Source: Biscogniauxia marginata
Taxonomy: Eukaryota; Ascomycota; Sordariomycetes; Xylariales; Xylariaceae
Direction: 5' to 3'
Assembly: GCA_022695795.1 (NCBI GenBank)
Contig: MU404063.1
Coordinates: 434,001-498,000, forward strand
Length of the DNA stretch: 64,000 nucleotides
The notes beneath the pieces are model-generated. The model made no database searches. It saw nothing but the letters and a program-made list of their open reading frames with translations, and was not told where the DNA came from. Made by a program: the position numbers and the translations under genes. Positions 11,778 to 23,486 of the stretch are shown in pieces (the stretch's first letter is position 1; each line of letters begins with the position of its first letter).

Positions 11778-12938
11778 TTTTCATATTATGCCCTAGGCGA
11801 CTATCGTCTCCAACCTCCAACGGTTGAGGAAACCCTCGTGCCAGCTGCCGATATTTCTATTGAAGAGAAGCGTAAATCTTTGAAATTCCACCAAATCAAG
11901 AACCTTGCGAATATTACTGATGGGCAAACCCGACTAGAAATCCGGTTTGCGCCAAGCATTCATGACAACACGACAACAAACATCACGTGTGATCTAACTT
12001 TTTCGACTTGGCTCCGACATTTCAACTACAACTACAAATCACTGGTCCAAACATCGTCTTCCTTCATGATGATGACTACGCCTTCATTTCGGCTGTCCCT
12101 AATGGGCGCCGAAATAAACCCGTTACCAAAGAAGGACGAGAGGACAAGGGAGCTCGAGAGAGATGAGAGAGAAATCAAGAAGTATATCAAAAAGGCGCCC
12201 AATAAATCTCCCGAGCAGGTCGAAGAAGAACGACAGGCAACAGAGCAGCTGATTCGAGAGTGCGAGTTCCGTCGCCGTAAGTCTATACACGACGGTGAGG
12301 TGTTCCTCAAGGATTTCCTCAACTGTCATTTCGAAGGGCATCTCGACCAGATCCGGATAAGTTGCGACTTAACTCTTGAGAATATCAAAATGATTGGGAA
12401 TGAGGAAGACCAGAGATGCGGCGTGAAGCAGTGCCGGCGACTTTTCAACGCGCCGGTTCTTAGTGATCAAATTGGATATCTCCTATGGCGTGAGTTGAGA
12501 CAAGGCGATTCCCTTGACCACAGCCACGAGAAAGAGACAGAGGGTGAGGCGGAGAGCCGGCTTAAACCTATTGAAGAGGTCCGAGAACGGCAAGTTAGTG
12601 GACTAGAGATACGCGGAGCGAATACCGAGGAACCACCCTTTGATAGTCCTATCTACCAGATACAGAGACGTTGGACGGGTATGTCTCATAATAAGTATGG
12701 CCGGGATCCGGATTATATCACACCATCGAAAATAGTCATATCGACCCCCTCATCGCCAACATCTTCTCCGAATCCAGAGCCGGACGCCACGCCCCAGCGT
12801 GCGCGTGCAAGATCAGCACCAGACAAACTCAACCTACCGAGGAAGAAGATCGACTGTTTGATGGAGGGAATTCAAAAACGGACGATCGTTGGAGCTGGAT
12901 ATGTAGCCGCGTCGCTGGCGAGTGGGTACTGTCTCTGA
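11778..12938 (+). CDS. Orphan hypothetical protein, 5' end uncertain
   Basis: Open frame of 386 codons that begins at a likely intron acceptor: intron 11713-11777, donor GTAAGT, polypyrimidine tract and CAG. The real start may lie in an upstream exon; the first in-frame ATG inside the frame is the ATGATGATG cluster at about 12066. The protein is highly charged with a probable coiled-coil (KKDERTRELERDEREIKKY, then EQVEEERQATEQLIRE), a central part with several cysteines, and a Ser/Pro-rich tail. No domain is recognised and no signal peptide is visible. Composition and length argue that it is coding or was recently coding. It may be a decayed member of a larger lineage-specific family, since protein-like scraps continue downstream to about 13340. 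Confidence 0.4.
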   Translation, partial: FSYYALGDYRLQPPTVEETLVPAADISIEEKRKSLKFHQIKNLANITDGQTRLEIRFAPSIHDNTTTNITCDLTFSTWLRHFNYNYKSLVQTSSSFMMMTTPSFRLSLMGAEINPLPKKDERTRELERDEREIKKYIKKAPNKSPEQVEEERQATEQLIRECEFRRRKSIHDGEVFLKDFLNCHFEGHLDQIRISCDLTLENIKMIGNEEDQRCGVKQCRRLFNAPVLSDQIGYLLWRELRQGDSLDHSHEKETEGEAESRLKPIEEVRERQVSGLEIRGANTEEPPFDSPIYQIQRRWTGMSHNKYGRDPDYITPSKIVISTPSSPTSSPNPEPDATPQRARARSAPDKLNLPRKKIDCLMEGIQKRTIVGAGYVAASLASGYCL

Positions 12939-14022
12939 GACAAAGGAGGAAGTAGGTATATTTTTCGAGAGCCTAGTTGATCTTGCGCGCACATCTAGAA
13001 GAAGTGAATGCCACATAATGGCATATGAAGAATGGATGACAGAGGGAAGCGCATTCACCGTTCGGTTCGGGGAGCTGAAATTCCCGTGTCGGGGTCGAGT
13101 ATACCGTGTTCTGATTCCTCTATTCGCTACATGTGACCCTCTCACGTCCTCTAATCACAGGCTTCTTTCGAGGACCCACTTTGTAACTCGATTTGGAGCT
13201 TTAGGTACGCCTGGCTAGTATGTTTAGCAGACTTGGTGATACTGTCATGGATCTCACAGAGGCTATGACGGGGTTCAAGAACAGCCACTCTCGTAAGGAT
13301 GTGGAGATAGCCTCGGAGTTGAAGCTATGTACGCTCTCTTGACTCTTTCAAGAGAACTGCACCTCGGCAAACGATCGCATATAATAGGGTTGCGCCTTGG
13401 TGTTAAATTAATCTAGCAGAGACGTGGGCCTTCTCAAGCAAGGCGAATGAATTCGTAACCAGCACCACGTACAGATTGTAGAGGCCATTTTAACTAGGTA
13501 GCCATATCTATGCCAGATTTGAGTGCCCGGCGGCACCTGCAACGGACTTAATACCCAGGGACATCTGCAGGAGGAATAAAGCAAGTTATCGGCGTCGTAG
13601 TCATAGACGTCATCATAGCTATCGTAAGGGGTAAGAAGAAGATGAGCCGGAATGTTGGTAAAAGGGTCTAACGTGTAATTTTATTTATTCTATTTGTTAA
13701 AATCCGCTTTGTTATTTTCTTTTCCTCCGGATACAAATCGACATGGGTTATGAATGCCTTGTGTTGAAACGGCACAGATCAAGAAGGCAAAGCTTTAGGG
13801 GCGGCATCGTGTCTCCAAGCCGAGGACTAAAAATAGACGAAAAGTTCATGATTAAACATGCTATCTTGGCGCGACGTGAAGTGAAGTGAAGACGCATTGC
13901 GTTGGGATCGAATCGAGCTATCTCTTTTACTGGATTGACTTGGGCAGCTTCCGAGTAATTTCCAATATTACTTCCAAATTCTATCCGTAAGTGATACACC
14001 AAGAGTAAGCCCCGGAAACCAA
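12939..14022. other. Intergenic region, small protein-like scraps
   Basis: A 40-codon ATG-started ORF at 13220-13342 (MFSRLGDTVMDLTEAM...) and fragments between 12922 and 13218 are protein-like but cannot be joined to the upstream ORF in frame by a good intron. The remainder contains nothing I recognise and serves as the 3' flank of the DUF4246 gene. Confidence 0.4.
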
Positions 14023-16228
14023 TCAGTGCTCACAAAAGTCCCATTCCAACTTCTCAAACTGTACTTCCTCCTGCTGTTTGAACCACGTCCTCTCACTCAT
14101 CAGCTCCAGCCTCAGCTTCTTGGCCTCCTCCCAACCGATAGGCCACTCTACGTTATCAGTCACCATCTCGACGACCTCGGGCGGCAGTGTGCCCCTCCCC
14201 GAGTTCAGCCCTGTGCATGAGGTCCACCAGTGCTTCTGCTGCGGCGGCACGTTCGAGGTGCTCGTGATGGGGATGGCTGGGTCGACGAGAAACAGCGCAA
14301 GGATCTTCCTGTGGCCCGGTCTCGTCGGGTCGGCTAGCTTGAAGGGGGAAACGTGGTGCTGGAGGAGGTTAGGGAAGAAGAGCGCCCGGCCGGCCTTGGT
14401 GAGCACGGAGCCAATGTCCTGGATCGTACTGCCACGGGATTGAATGGCGAAGGTCCGGCTGATGCTGTCATGGTCATATTGCTCATAATTGAGCTCCGCG
14501 CTAAGTTCCTCCTTGTTGGCGCAGGTACGGAAGTCGAGCGTACAGTCGGTGATGTTGTCGCTGTCGTAGTAGTAGAGCGCCGTGCTGACAATGTGTTCGT
14601 TCAGCTGGCCCTCGGTATGCCACGAGCCGCCGTCGTAGGACGGCTTCTCAGGTGTGAGGTGGATGTTGGCCAGCTTAACGATGACCTGGATTTGCTGCTT
14701 CTCGTCGAAGAAGCCCTTGCTCTTCACGTCGGAGGCGCCGATCTTGACGTACTCTTTCGCCTCAGGGTCGGCGTTGGGCAGCTTCAGGCCATGCGTGGCC
14801 TCGAACCAGGCCTTATCTAGCTTTTTCCGCGCCGGGTTTTTTCTCGTTCTCGGTATTTCTCCCTCAGCAAGGGGACGTGCCTGCGGTTTGCACGCGCCGA
14901 CGTTACCGCATATCTCGGGGCAGGAGCACTCGCGCTTACCGACCTCCGCCGTCTTGAGGCGCTGTACCGCGAAGTATTTATCCCAGCTGTAGAGGACGTC
15001 CCACGCCGGTAGCGACTTCTCAATAAACTGCTCGATGATGGGGTAGAGGTGGGCGTGCTCCTCGGGGTGGAGGTTGTTGATGTAGCTTGAGATCTTCACC
15101 TTTCCAGTGGAAGGGTCCAGGTTCACGTCACAGGGCAGCCACTGGAACTTGTTACTCAGCACGCTGACGCCCATGGGGTTCCAGACGTTATTAATGAAAT
15201 AGTTGGTCTCTGACTTCGCCGGTGAGCGCAGCTTGGTGCCCATGCCGCAGTGGGCAAGGGCATCTTCGACGCCGATGGTGCGGTCTTGAAGAACCCTGGA
15301 ACGGCCGTAGGTCAAGGGCCAGAGGGACGGGTGAACGAGGTCCAGGACCTGCTCGTTGCTGTTAGGATGCCAGTCCTTGAGCTCTTGAGGGACATCCTCG
15401 AGTGTCTTGATGGCGTCTTGGAGGGATTTGGCCAGCTCGGGGGTCAGGATGCTATCAGACTTGATGACGGCAGCGGAATAGTCATACACGGGCATGAGGC
15501 CTGTATTTTCATACAGATACGCCTTCTTTCTCAGTTCGGCAATGCACTGGTTACTTGTTAGCTGCTAGTGCTGCCAGTAATGCGTTGATAAAGTCAGACT
15601 TACCGCGTCGGCCATGGCAGGGGTGAAGTCGGCATACCGAAGGTACGATGCCCACTTCATCTCCAAGGCTTCCTTCTTCCACCTAGCGGTAATCTCGTCA
15701 TCCTTCACTTTGCGCCACCACTCCGGCTTCTCAGACAGTTCGTTGACGAGCATGAGCATGCAGCGCTCACGGATGAGCAACGTAGCGGCCTTCCACTGTT
15801 TATACTCATCGCCGCCCAGGAACAACACAGGGAACCGCTCTCCTTTGCCAGGCATGTGGCCGAGGGGTAGACCGAATCCCGGTCGTCTCACTACTAATTT
15901 TTTGAGAGCCCATAGAGAAAAATCAGCGACTGGATCTGCCTCAAAGGTCCACTCGATATCTTACCTTGGTTGCCTCCGCGTGCGATTTCCACACAGCTTG
16001 TTTGATCAACAGGTTCAAATAAGTGAACGAGAAGGTGTTAAAGTCGAGGCTGGTATTCTTTGCAATCCAATGCTTTGCTTCAGACACGGTCGGTTCCTTG
16101 GCCCCTACCCAAGCGTCAAACATGGCTCGCTGCTCTTCGGTCAGCTGAGCACGACTCTCGTTCTCCAGCATGACCTTCTCCTCATCAGGAGTGAGAGGCG
16201 TACGCTCTCCAGAAAGTTGGTGGGCCAT
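14023..16228 (-). CDS. DUF4246 family protein with a frame break near the N-terminus
   Basis: Fungal DUF4246 protein. Exon 14023-15546 joins exon 15604-15960 through a clean 51-nt GT-AG intron (MADA|CIAEL). The body has the family hallmarks: PGFGLPLGHMPG near the start, EKPEWWRKV, SWHTEGQLNEHIVST, YYYDSDNI, LLQHHVSPF and GHRKILALFLVDP. The pattern HTE ... HH ... GHR resembles the iron and 2-oxoglutarate ligands of a double-stranded beta-helix dioxygenase, so an Fe(II)/2OG-type activity is plausible but inferred. The N-terminal part, from the ATG at 16228 (MAHQLSGERTPL; an in-frame ATG also at 16324), is in another frame. At about 15960-15964 the frame must shift by one base to reach DIEWTFEADPVADF. 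No intron solves this: the GTAAG there has only acceptors giving immediate stops or the wrong phase. It is therefore a recent pseudogene, an assembly error, or an unusual start. Confidence 0.75.
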
Positions 16229-16324
16229 TTTATAGACTAGGGGAAAAGCAGAGGTAGTAAAGAGACTTTGAGGAAAAGATGAATCCGCTAAGGTTGGACT
16301 TGAGCTTCTTATGGATTCGGCCAT

Positions 16325-18527
16325 TACCTAGTTGGTGTCGAAGCCCACATCGATGGCAGTGCTCCATGAGTCATGAAGATATAGGCAGAAGCGTAGGTGT
16401 ATAGTATCTTATCCGTGCGTGGACCTGCTTGCGTCACTCGCCGTCGGTGTTACGGTGTACTAACAGGGTCGCCAAGGCATATAGCCACGGCCACCCGAGT
16501 GGACTACATACGGATTGAGGATCGGTTCACAGCTAGGGCGCTAGAGATTCGGGCCGAGCAATGCATCGTCACGTCACGCTAAGGGCTTGCTTTTTCGCGG
16601 ACGCGACTGATTCAGGGGTGGGCATGAGGCCTCGTCAGAATACTCCAGTATACGCCACAGCAAATACGTCGCAATTGTCACACGGATTAACACCTGTAAG
16701 CGCTGCCAAGGCTAGTCGGTCACGAGATTGAAGGCTATTGGGGATAGATACGAGTGCAAGATGCAGTGGTAACAACATAGGATGATAACTGCCTCATGCA
16801 GCAGAACGTGTGTACATAGGCAGCAGATTCCTGGACGAGATCGGGATTGAAGTTACACTCTTAAGTCCCTTGAGACCAAATAATTTTATTAGTTGAAATC
16901 GAATCTCAGTTCCAAGCCCAGCAGCCCTTGTCACAGCAACCGCATTGGACCTTCTAGTACCTTACATGAATTCATCGGTAAGTTGCCTGAAATAGTCAGC
17001 AAGTTTGTCACTCTTTATCTATATAATGAGGGCTTGATGCCCCCAGATGGCTCCATTCTTTTAGTTATGTAGAGCTGATAGTATACAAATACCCATAACG
17101 AACAACTGAAATCTCATGGAAGTCATAAGGTTCTCCGTGTTTAAGCAGCTTATTCGGTATCTCGAATTTGCGCTTACTAAAACTGAGTCCTGTCCACCAT
17201 GGATACGCGTTGGCCGAATGACGCGGATATGTGATGATCTTGGTTTAATATGTACCCATCCGAATATTTTCTTTCGTTGACAGACTTATTAGCTAGCAGA
17301 CTGGGCGCCTAGGAGATGAGGTCTTTCGATTTAGCATCGGCATTGTGACCTCCCACGTAAAGATTCACCTTCCATCAAGCAGATAGGTGCTTCAGCCTTC
17401 CAAGCGCTGCCACAAGATACTTCCCATCTACATACCACCTATTGGCCTATGAAGATACTTGGAAATCCTACTGAGAATGAGCATACGTATAACTGAATCG
17501 GGTTTTCCGTCATATAAACGACTGACGAAGGAAAACTCGTTCCTGTTCTTGCTGGGTCCTCATGGAATCATCACGATAGTAGATATCGTGTTAAACATGA
17601 TTTTTCCTTTGTATCATCACGTCTCGGGAGCTATTGTTCTAGAAATTTATAATTCGCACCATAATTGGGCACAATATATTGACGTGTCTTTATTACCACC
17701 CATGTTTGTACTTGTCGCGGCAGCACGGTAGGATCAGAGGCAGTGCTTGATTTCCTAGTCTATTGACGAGAATACCAAAGGTGAGGAAAGAAGGAAATCT
17801 AGAATGGTAGGTAGTTGGAATCATTCGCACAGCTAAATACCTTGACATGGGAACTTTATATGAAATGACATTTACACAATAAGTAGGTACCAAGGTAGCT
17901 AATACTAAAAAGCGATTGATTTATTATTCGTTTTCACCTCGTGATGCCAAATAAGATTGGATGCACGTATAAATATTCCGGACTCGACGGAGCTCAACTT
18001 AATGTTTGATTCTGGAGCAGGGAAATATCTCTGGTTTTCGATATTGGTGGAAGTCGTTGATTATGAAAGCATCGGCTAGGTGGTGAACGTCGTCTTGTGT
18101 CCCAGACAGATCGAACATTTGGCGATCCTTGCCATCGGAGGTTGATCCTCCCTACCTGATCGGGATCAACGGAGAGCATCGACTCTGTTTTATTCGCGGG
18201 AAAATCGTCAGGGGGCGACGCTCTCCACCATGATCCTTTCCTGTCAAACTCAATCTCCGCGCCCAAAACTTGAGAGTGCTCGAGCACGGTTCGAACGGGC
18301 CAGACTCTAGGCCTTGAGGACCGCTGGGAATTGCCTAGTAAAATGGGACACGGAAGTCTTGGAAATGCAACATCATGCTATAACTCGCGTGACAATGCAT
18401 GACTATATACAGATGTGTAGTAAGATGAATATAAATGACTACACCCCCCCAGGACGATGATCGGCGACCCGACATTCAGATGAACTCTTAAAGCTTCATC
18501 GTGACGAGTACACAGTCGCTCTTGGCA
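16325..18527. other. Intergenic region upstream of the GH74 gene, no gene seen
   Basis: About 2.2 kb separating the DUF4246 gene and the xyloglucanase gene, which are divergent, so it holds both promoters. A short C run precedes the GH74 start near 18445. ORFs such as 17459-17731 lack any recognisable feature. I see no RNA gene or intact mobile element. Confidence 0.5.
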
Positions 18528-21056
18528 ATGAAGTTCCTCGCTTCCATCCCGCTGATTTTAGCGGCCGCGGCACCTATCAAGGCCGCCTTCACCTGGAAGA
18601 ACGCCAAGATCGGCGGCGGTGGTGGTTTCGTTTCCGGCATCGTCTTCCATCCCACTGTTAAAGGCGTCGCCTACGCCCGCACTGATATCGGTGGCCTCTA
18701 CCGGCTAAACGCAGATGATGACTCCTGGACGGCCATGACTGACGGTATCACCGACAACGACAATTGGCATAATTGGGGCGTCGACGCATTGGCTCTTGAC
18801 CCGCAAGATGAAAATAAGGTGTACGCTGCCGTAGGCATGTACACCAATAGCTGGTACGCTATTTGCTCTTTTGGTCTCCACGAGACGGCACCTAACGGTT
18901 TACAGGGATCCCAGCAATGGTGCCATTATTCGCAGTAGCGACAAGGGCGCGACTTGGTCGTTCGCCGACCTGCCCTTCAAAGTCGGGGGTAACATGCCGG
19001 GTCGTGGTACCGGTGAACGGCTAGCCGTTGATCCCGCGAACTCCCAGATCTTGTATTTTGGAGCCCGTAGTGGCAAGGGTCTGTGGAAGAGCACCGACGG
19101 CGGTGCGACCTTCACGAACGTGTCCTCGTTCACGGCCGTCGGCACCTTCGCCCCTGACCCCAACGACGCCAATAACTATAACAATGACCTCCAGGGGCTC
19201 ACATTTGTCACTTTTGACTCTACTAGCGGGACAACTGGCGGTGCGACAAGCAGAATATTCGTTGGCACCGCCGACAACATTACCGCGAGCGTTTACGTTA
19301 GTGAGGATGCTGGAGCGACGTGGAGTGCTGTAGCAGGGCAACCTGGAACATACTTCCCTCACAAGGGAGTGCTCCAGCCGGAAGAGAAAGCATTATATCT
19401 TACCTATAGCGAGTATGTATTTCAAGAGTTCACTTCCTCCCTTTTCGTCCTGTCCCGAGAGCTGGAATTTCCTTATCAGGACCACTTCATTGCACTATGG
19501 TCCCGCGACATGCGTTTACACCCCATTTTATTTGCTAAGAAGGGTCGTTTTTAACTCACATTTGGAACCAGTGGAACTGGACCCTATGATGGTACGCTAG
19601 GGGCTGTATATCGGTACGATATTTCTACTGGAACTTGGGAAAATATCACCCCTGTTTCAGGAAGCGATCTTTATTACGGTTTCGGAGGGCTGGGAGTTGA
19701 CATGCTCAATCCCGGGACCCTCGTTGTCGCAAGCTTGAACTCGTGGTGGCCAGATGCGCAACTGTTCCGCTCTAACGACTCTGGCGCTACCTGGTCACGT
19801 CTTTGGGAATTTTCTAGTTATCCTGATATGAATCTCTACTACAGCCAATCTGTGAGTACCCGTTCCCGTCGTGTGAAATTCCGACTACTGATTACTGTTT
19901 GGGAAAGACACCGAAAGCGCCATGGATCACGCCAGGATTCCTAGATACCGACACAAAGAACTTGGGTTGGATGATTGAATGCCTCGTGATCGACCCCCTA
20001 GACAGCGACCATTGGCTATATTCTACAGGCCTGACGGTGTTTGGAGGTCACGACTTGACAAAATGGGACACAACCCGTAATATCGCTATACAGTCACTTG
20101 CAGACGGCATAGAAGAGTTTGCCGTTTTAGACCTAGCTTCGTCACCATCCGGGAGTGAGTTGCTTGCTGCAGTAGGTGACGATAGTGGTTTCACCTTCCC
20201 ATCTGCGGAGAGTCTTCAAACATCGCCGGATACCCCCTGGATTACTCCTATCTTCTCGTCTTCGACAAGTGTTGACTACGCCGGAGCCTCTGTCAAGAAC
20301 GTCGTTCGTATAGGCAACTCGGCAGGTACACAGCAAGTTGCCGTTTCAAGCGACGGTGGTGTAAGCTGGAATGTCTACTCTGGGGCAGACACGAGTATGG
20401 CTGGCGGCACCGTTGCTTACTCAGCCGACGCAGATACGGTGCTCTGGTCGACTTCAGCGAACGGGGTCCAGCGCTCTCAGTACCAGAGCTCCTTCTCCGC
20501 CGTGTCTAGCGTCCCATCAGGGGCCGTGATCGCATCTGACAAGCAGAACAATACGGTCTTCTACGCTGGTTCTGCTACGGACTTCTACATGAGTACTGAC
20601 ACGGGAACTTCTTTCGCAAAGGCTGGATCTCTAGGCAGTGCTACCACAGTTCGTGACATTGCAGCCCACCCAAATAACGCGGGTGAGGTTTGGGTGTCGA
20701 CCGATATTGGCATATTCCAGTCTACGAACTACGGATCTTCTTTCACTCAAGTATCAACCGCATTAACCGACACCCACCAGATTGCTCTTGGGCTAGGATC
20801 CGGCAGTTCCTGGAATATTTACGCATTCGGCACGGGGTCGGCTGGAGCGAAGCTCTACGGAAGTGCGGACAGTGGCGCTTCCTGGACTGATATCCAAGGC
20901 AGCCAGGGATTTGGTGCAATTAATAGCTGCAAGCTTGCCGGCAGTGGGAACACCGCGGGGCAAGTCTACGTTGGAACGAATGGCCGCGGAGTCTTGTATG
21001 CTTCAGGGGCTATCAGCAGCGGAGCTACCGGAACAACTCCAATAGCGGCCTCGTGA
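18528..21056 (+). CDS. Secreted GH74 xyloglucanase (catalytic module only)
   Basis: Predicted extracellular endo-xyloglucanase / oligoxyloglucan hydrolase of glycoside hydrolase family 74, which cuts the beta-1,4-glucan backbone of plant xyloglucan. Exons are 18528-18853, 18906-19412, 19572-19851 and 19908-21056, giving 753 aa; all phases agree. MKFLASIPLILAAAAPIKA is a signal peptide. The two seven-bladed propellers are visible through repeated bacterial-neuraminidase-like motifs (SxDxGxTW: SSDKGATW, SEDAGATW, SNDSGATW, SSDGGVSW). Both catalytic aspartates expected from the family are present: ARTDIGG (Asp53) and VSTDIGIF (about residue 637). A further in-frame ATG upstream at 18501 is possible but would weaken the signal peptide. 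The frame ends at TGA 21054-21056, exactly where a Ser/Thr linker begins, and what follows is a decayed CBM1 (separate entry). Intron 2 is 159 nt, the others 52 and 56. Confidence 0.93.
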
Positions 21057-21308
21057 AGCAGCATGACGACCACCAGTCCGACGTCTTCGATAACGATGGA
21101 GGCTAGTGTCACTGTAAAACCGACCACAAAGGCAATAATCACCTCGGCTGTCCAAATATCTACAACCGCAGCGCCGACCTTGACGTCGACAAACTCGGGG
21201 GAACAGGGCCATTACCCGCAGTAGAATGTAGGGTGAATGGGGCCGGCTGCATGTATATTGACGCACGCTTGCACGTACTGGAGTGGTTACTACTTTCAGT
21301 GCTTATAA
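21057..21308 (+). pseudogene. Decayed Ser/Thr linker and CBM1 of the GH74 enzyme
   Basis: Directly after the TGA the same reading frame continues as a Ser/Thr-rich linker (SSMTTTSPTSS...) and then a recognisable fungal cellulose-binding module: QGHYPQ, then MGPAACILTHACTYW and GYYFQCL, then TAA at 21306-21308. The spacing of GP-xx-C-x5-C-x5-YY-x-QCL is exactly that of CBM1. The usual Cys of the QC motif is a TAG (21222), the usual aromatic after GxG is a TGA (21234), and one codon is missing between them. With the TGA at 21054 this makes three in-frame stops, so the binding module is not translated. Confidence 0.75.
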
Positions 21309-21608
21309 AATATGCGACTGAGTAGGTAGTTAAATCTTTTTAATAAGTGAGGGCATTCATACTTCCCGACACAGGTAGACTCATACCATGCTAAAAGTTT
21401 CTTTTGTATATAGTTCAACGTTTATGAATCATTTAGAAACATATCAAATATATTCACATATCTCTACGCGTTATAAAAACGATTGAAAGATGATACTTCG
21501 ACCTTCTGACTAAGTCGTATTTGTAATACCCCTTTTCAATGCGTTTCATTACCTACCACCGCCACCCCCCTTTATCACCCAAATGTTCAAATTCCATGAT
21601 GATAGCTT

Positions 21609-22692
21609 TCATGCAATGCCCTTCGACTTTACCTCACTGCTAAACCCCGGCCACGCCGAATCCTTAGGATTACATCCCCACGCCGTCGGGCTATCGTCGT
21701 GGACCGTCGTCCTCCTCAGGTCGCGCTTGTACTTACCCTCGAACGCGCCCCCACCCGCGCGGTGCAGCACACACCGGTTGTCCCAGATGATCATGTCGCC
21801 AACATTCTCCCACGGAACGCCCACGACGTACTTGTCCTGCGTCGCGTGCGCGTTCAGATCCCGCACCAGGTCCCACGAGCCCGGCACCTCCCGGCCGTCC
21901 GCATCCTCGACGTGGTGCATGTGCGCCCCGACGTACAGATTCATGCGCCCGCTCGGCTCGTGCCGCTGCACGACCGCGTGCCGGTAAAACGTCATGTCGC
22001 CCGTGTCCAAGCCCGCGAAGAACGCCGGCGACCCGAGCTTCCGCGAGTGCGCCATCGAGTGCGCGCCCACGTACCCGCACGTCTGCAGCTCGTGCTTAAG
22101 GCCGGGCGGCAGGTCGTCGAAGGCGGCTCGCGAGTCGGCGAACTCGGTGTTCCCGCCGTTGCTGGGAGGGGGCAGCTCGCAGGCGCGCAGCAGCGAGAAG
22201 GACGCGCGCCGCGGGTTGAACGACGAGTCCGCGTGGAAGAGCCCGTTTCCGCGATTACTGTGGGCGCGTGGGCTGTCCGGGTCTAGCACCGCCCCGTCGG
22301 CATCGATGTTACCCGCATCAAAGAGCTCGTAGAACGTGTACCGTGGCTTGCGCCCGCCCGTCACGAACCGTCGGATGTTGTCGAGCTCGCCGAAGCGACG
22401 CGAGAAGCTGACGTGCGCTGCGTCATCGAGGCCGGTATTTCGGAACACGCAGACACCGTACTACGAAATAGTTAAGATGGCTCTAAGGAGCTTCGCTTCT
22501 TCTGCACCCGAGAGAGCGTAGGGGTTACCACATTTTCTTGAGACATACCTTCGCCATGGCGGCTAGAATTTCCGAGAACTGCTCCTCCGACACATCTTGA
22601 AAATTGACACCCGTAACCTCGGCCGCAAATGTGGGATGCAGCTCTTTAACCTCGATAGTCTTAAATGGTATTTCTTGAATCAAACCAGGCAT
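21609..22692 (-). CDS. TauD/TfdA-like Fe(II)/2-oxoglutarate dioxygenase
   Basis: Predicted 331-aa cytosolic dioxygenase that couples 2-oxoglutarate decarboxylation to hydroxylation or cleavage of a small substrate; the fungal relatives are usually annotated as 2,4-D or taurine dioxygenases, but the natural substrate is unknown. Exons are 22549-22692 and 21609-22460, with one 88-nt intron between MAK and YGVCVF. The start MPGLIQEIPFKTIEV has the family N-terminus (FAAEVTGVNFQDVSEEQF). The metal triad is visible: His124 and Asp126 in FHADSSF, and the distal His in CVLHRAGG. The 2OG-binding Arg lies in RDLRRTTVH. The second exon is notably GC-rich compared with its flanks. It is convergent with the xyloglucanase gene; I do not include it in the polyketide cluster because an unrelated gene and 1.3 kb intervene. 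Confidence 0.9.
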
Positions 22693-23486
22693 TTTAGTCC
22701 TTATTTATGCTGCCCCTTTTTTTTTTGGCGTCTAGACTAGCTTCATAGGCGTCTTCAGTACTCACGACTGTCTTTTGGGCTGGGGGAGAAAACCAAACAA
22801 CCTACATCGTCAGAGGATAAGATCCTTATAGGTATTGTAAAGCAATGGATTTTGGTCAAATAATAAACTTGCCGAACTCGAACTATGTCAAATATTGTGC
22901 GGGGTACACGCTCTATCGGCAGCAGGAGAGGTCATTACAAAGTGATCAGTAAGGAGTAATGTTAGATGGTTCGGCGGTAGCCGGTCCTAACTGTTTTCGA
23001 TTCAAGTACTAACAAGGGCGTAACCATTGCCTTGCTGCGTTGAATCTAGTGCTTGAGGCTTTGTGCGTTGTCCAAGATACGTATAGTCCATAGATATAAA
23101 CTAATCTTATCACTAAGGGTCTGTTTAATTATTAGTTTCGTGAGCCTTTACCATCTATAGACCTCATATCTTAGCAAGAGTATTATTCTGCTTATATTTT
23201 ACGAGCAGCCCGAAAAACGTGCCAACATCTCGGTATAGACTTTAGGGTATAAACATACAAATATTGCGAAACGTTTAGCAGATGATAGTGTATTGCATTT
23301 TAGTTATTATCAATTTTCTGTCACCATTTCTCTACACACTCTCTACAAGCCTTTCAGGCCCATATCCCAATCGCTATCATCTTATATTTCCGCAAAAGTT
23401 CGTTCCCCATTGACAGCAGAAGTAGCTTCACGAAATCAAATAAAATACTCATATCCTTAGCTAAACCTGATGATCTTGGAGCCCGG
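22693..23486. other. Intergenic region, no gene seen
   Basis: AT-leaning spacer between the promoter of the dioxygenase gene and the 3' end of the GPI-protein gene. A T run near 22720 lies just upstream of the dioxygenase start. No ORF with protein-like composition and no RNA gene were seen. Confidence 0.5.

Noticed and set aside
15935..15964. 25-nt intron that would repair the DUF4246 frame
   Set aside because: Too short for spliceosomal removal; recorded as a frame break instead.
21053..21221. Intron starting GTGAAG that would splice out the GH74 TGA
   Set aside because: The available CAG acceptors lead into the downstream TAG/TGA or lose the CBM1 frame, so decay is the better reading.
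21699..22332. Long plus-strand ORFs opposite the dioxygenase gene
   Set aside because: Antisense shadows of a GC-rich exon; the minus strand has the complete TauD/TfdA motifs.
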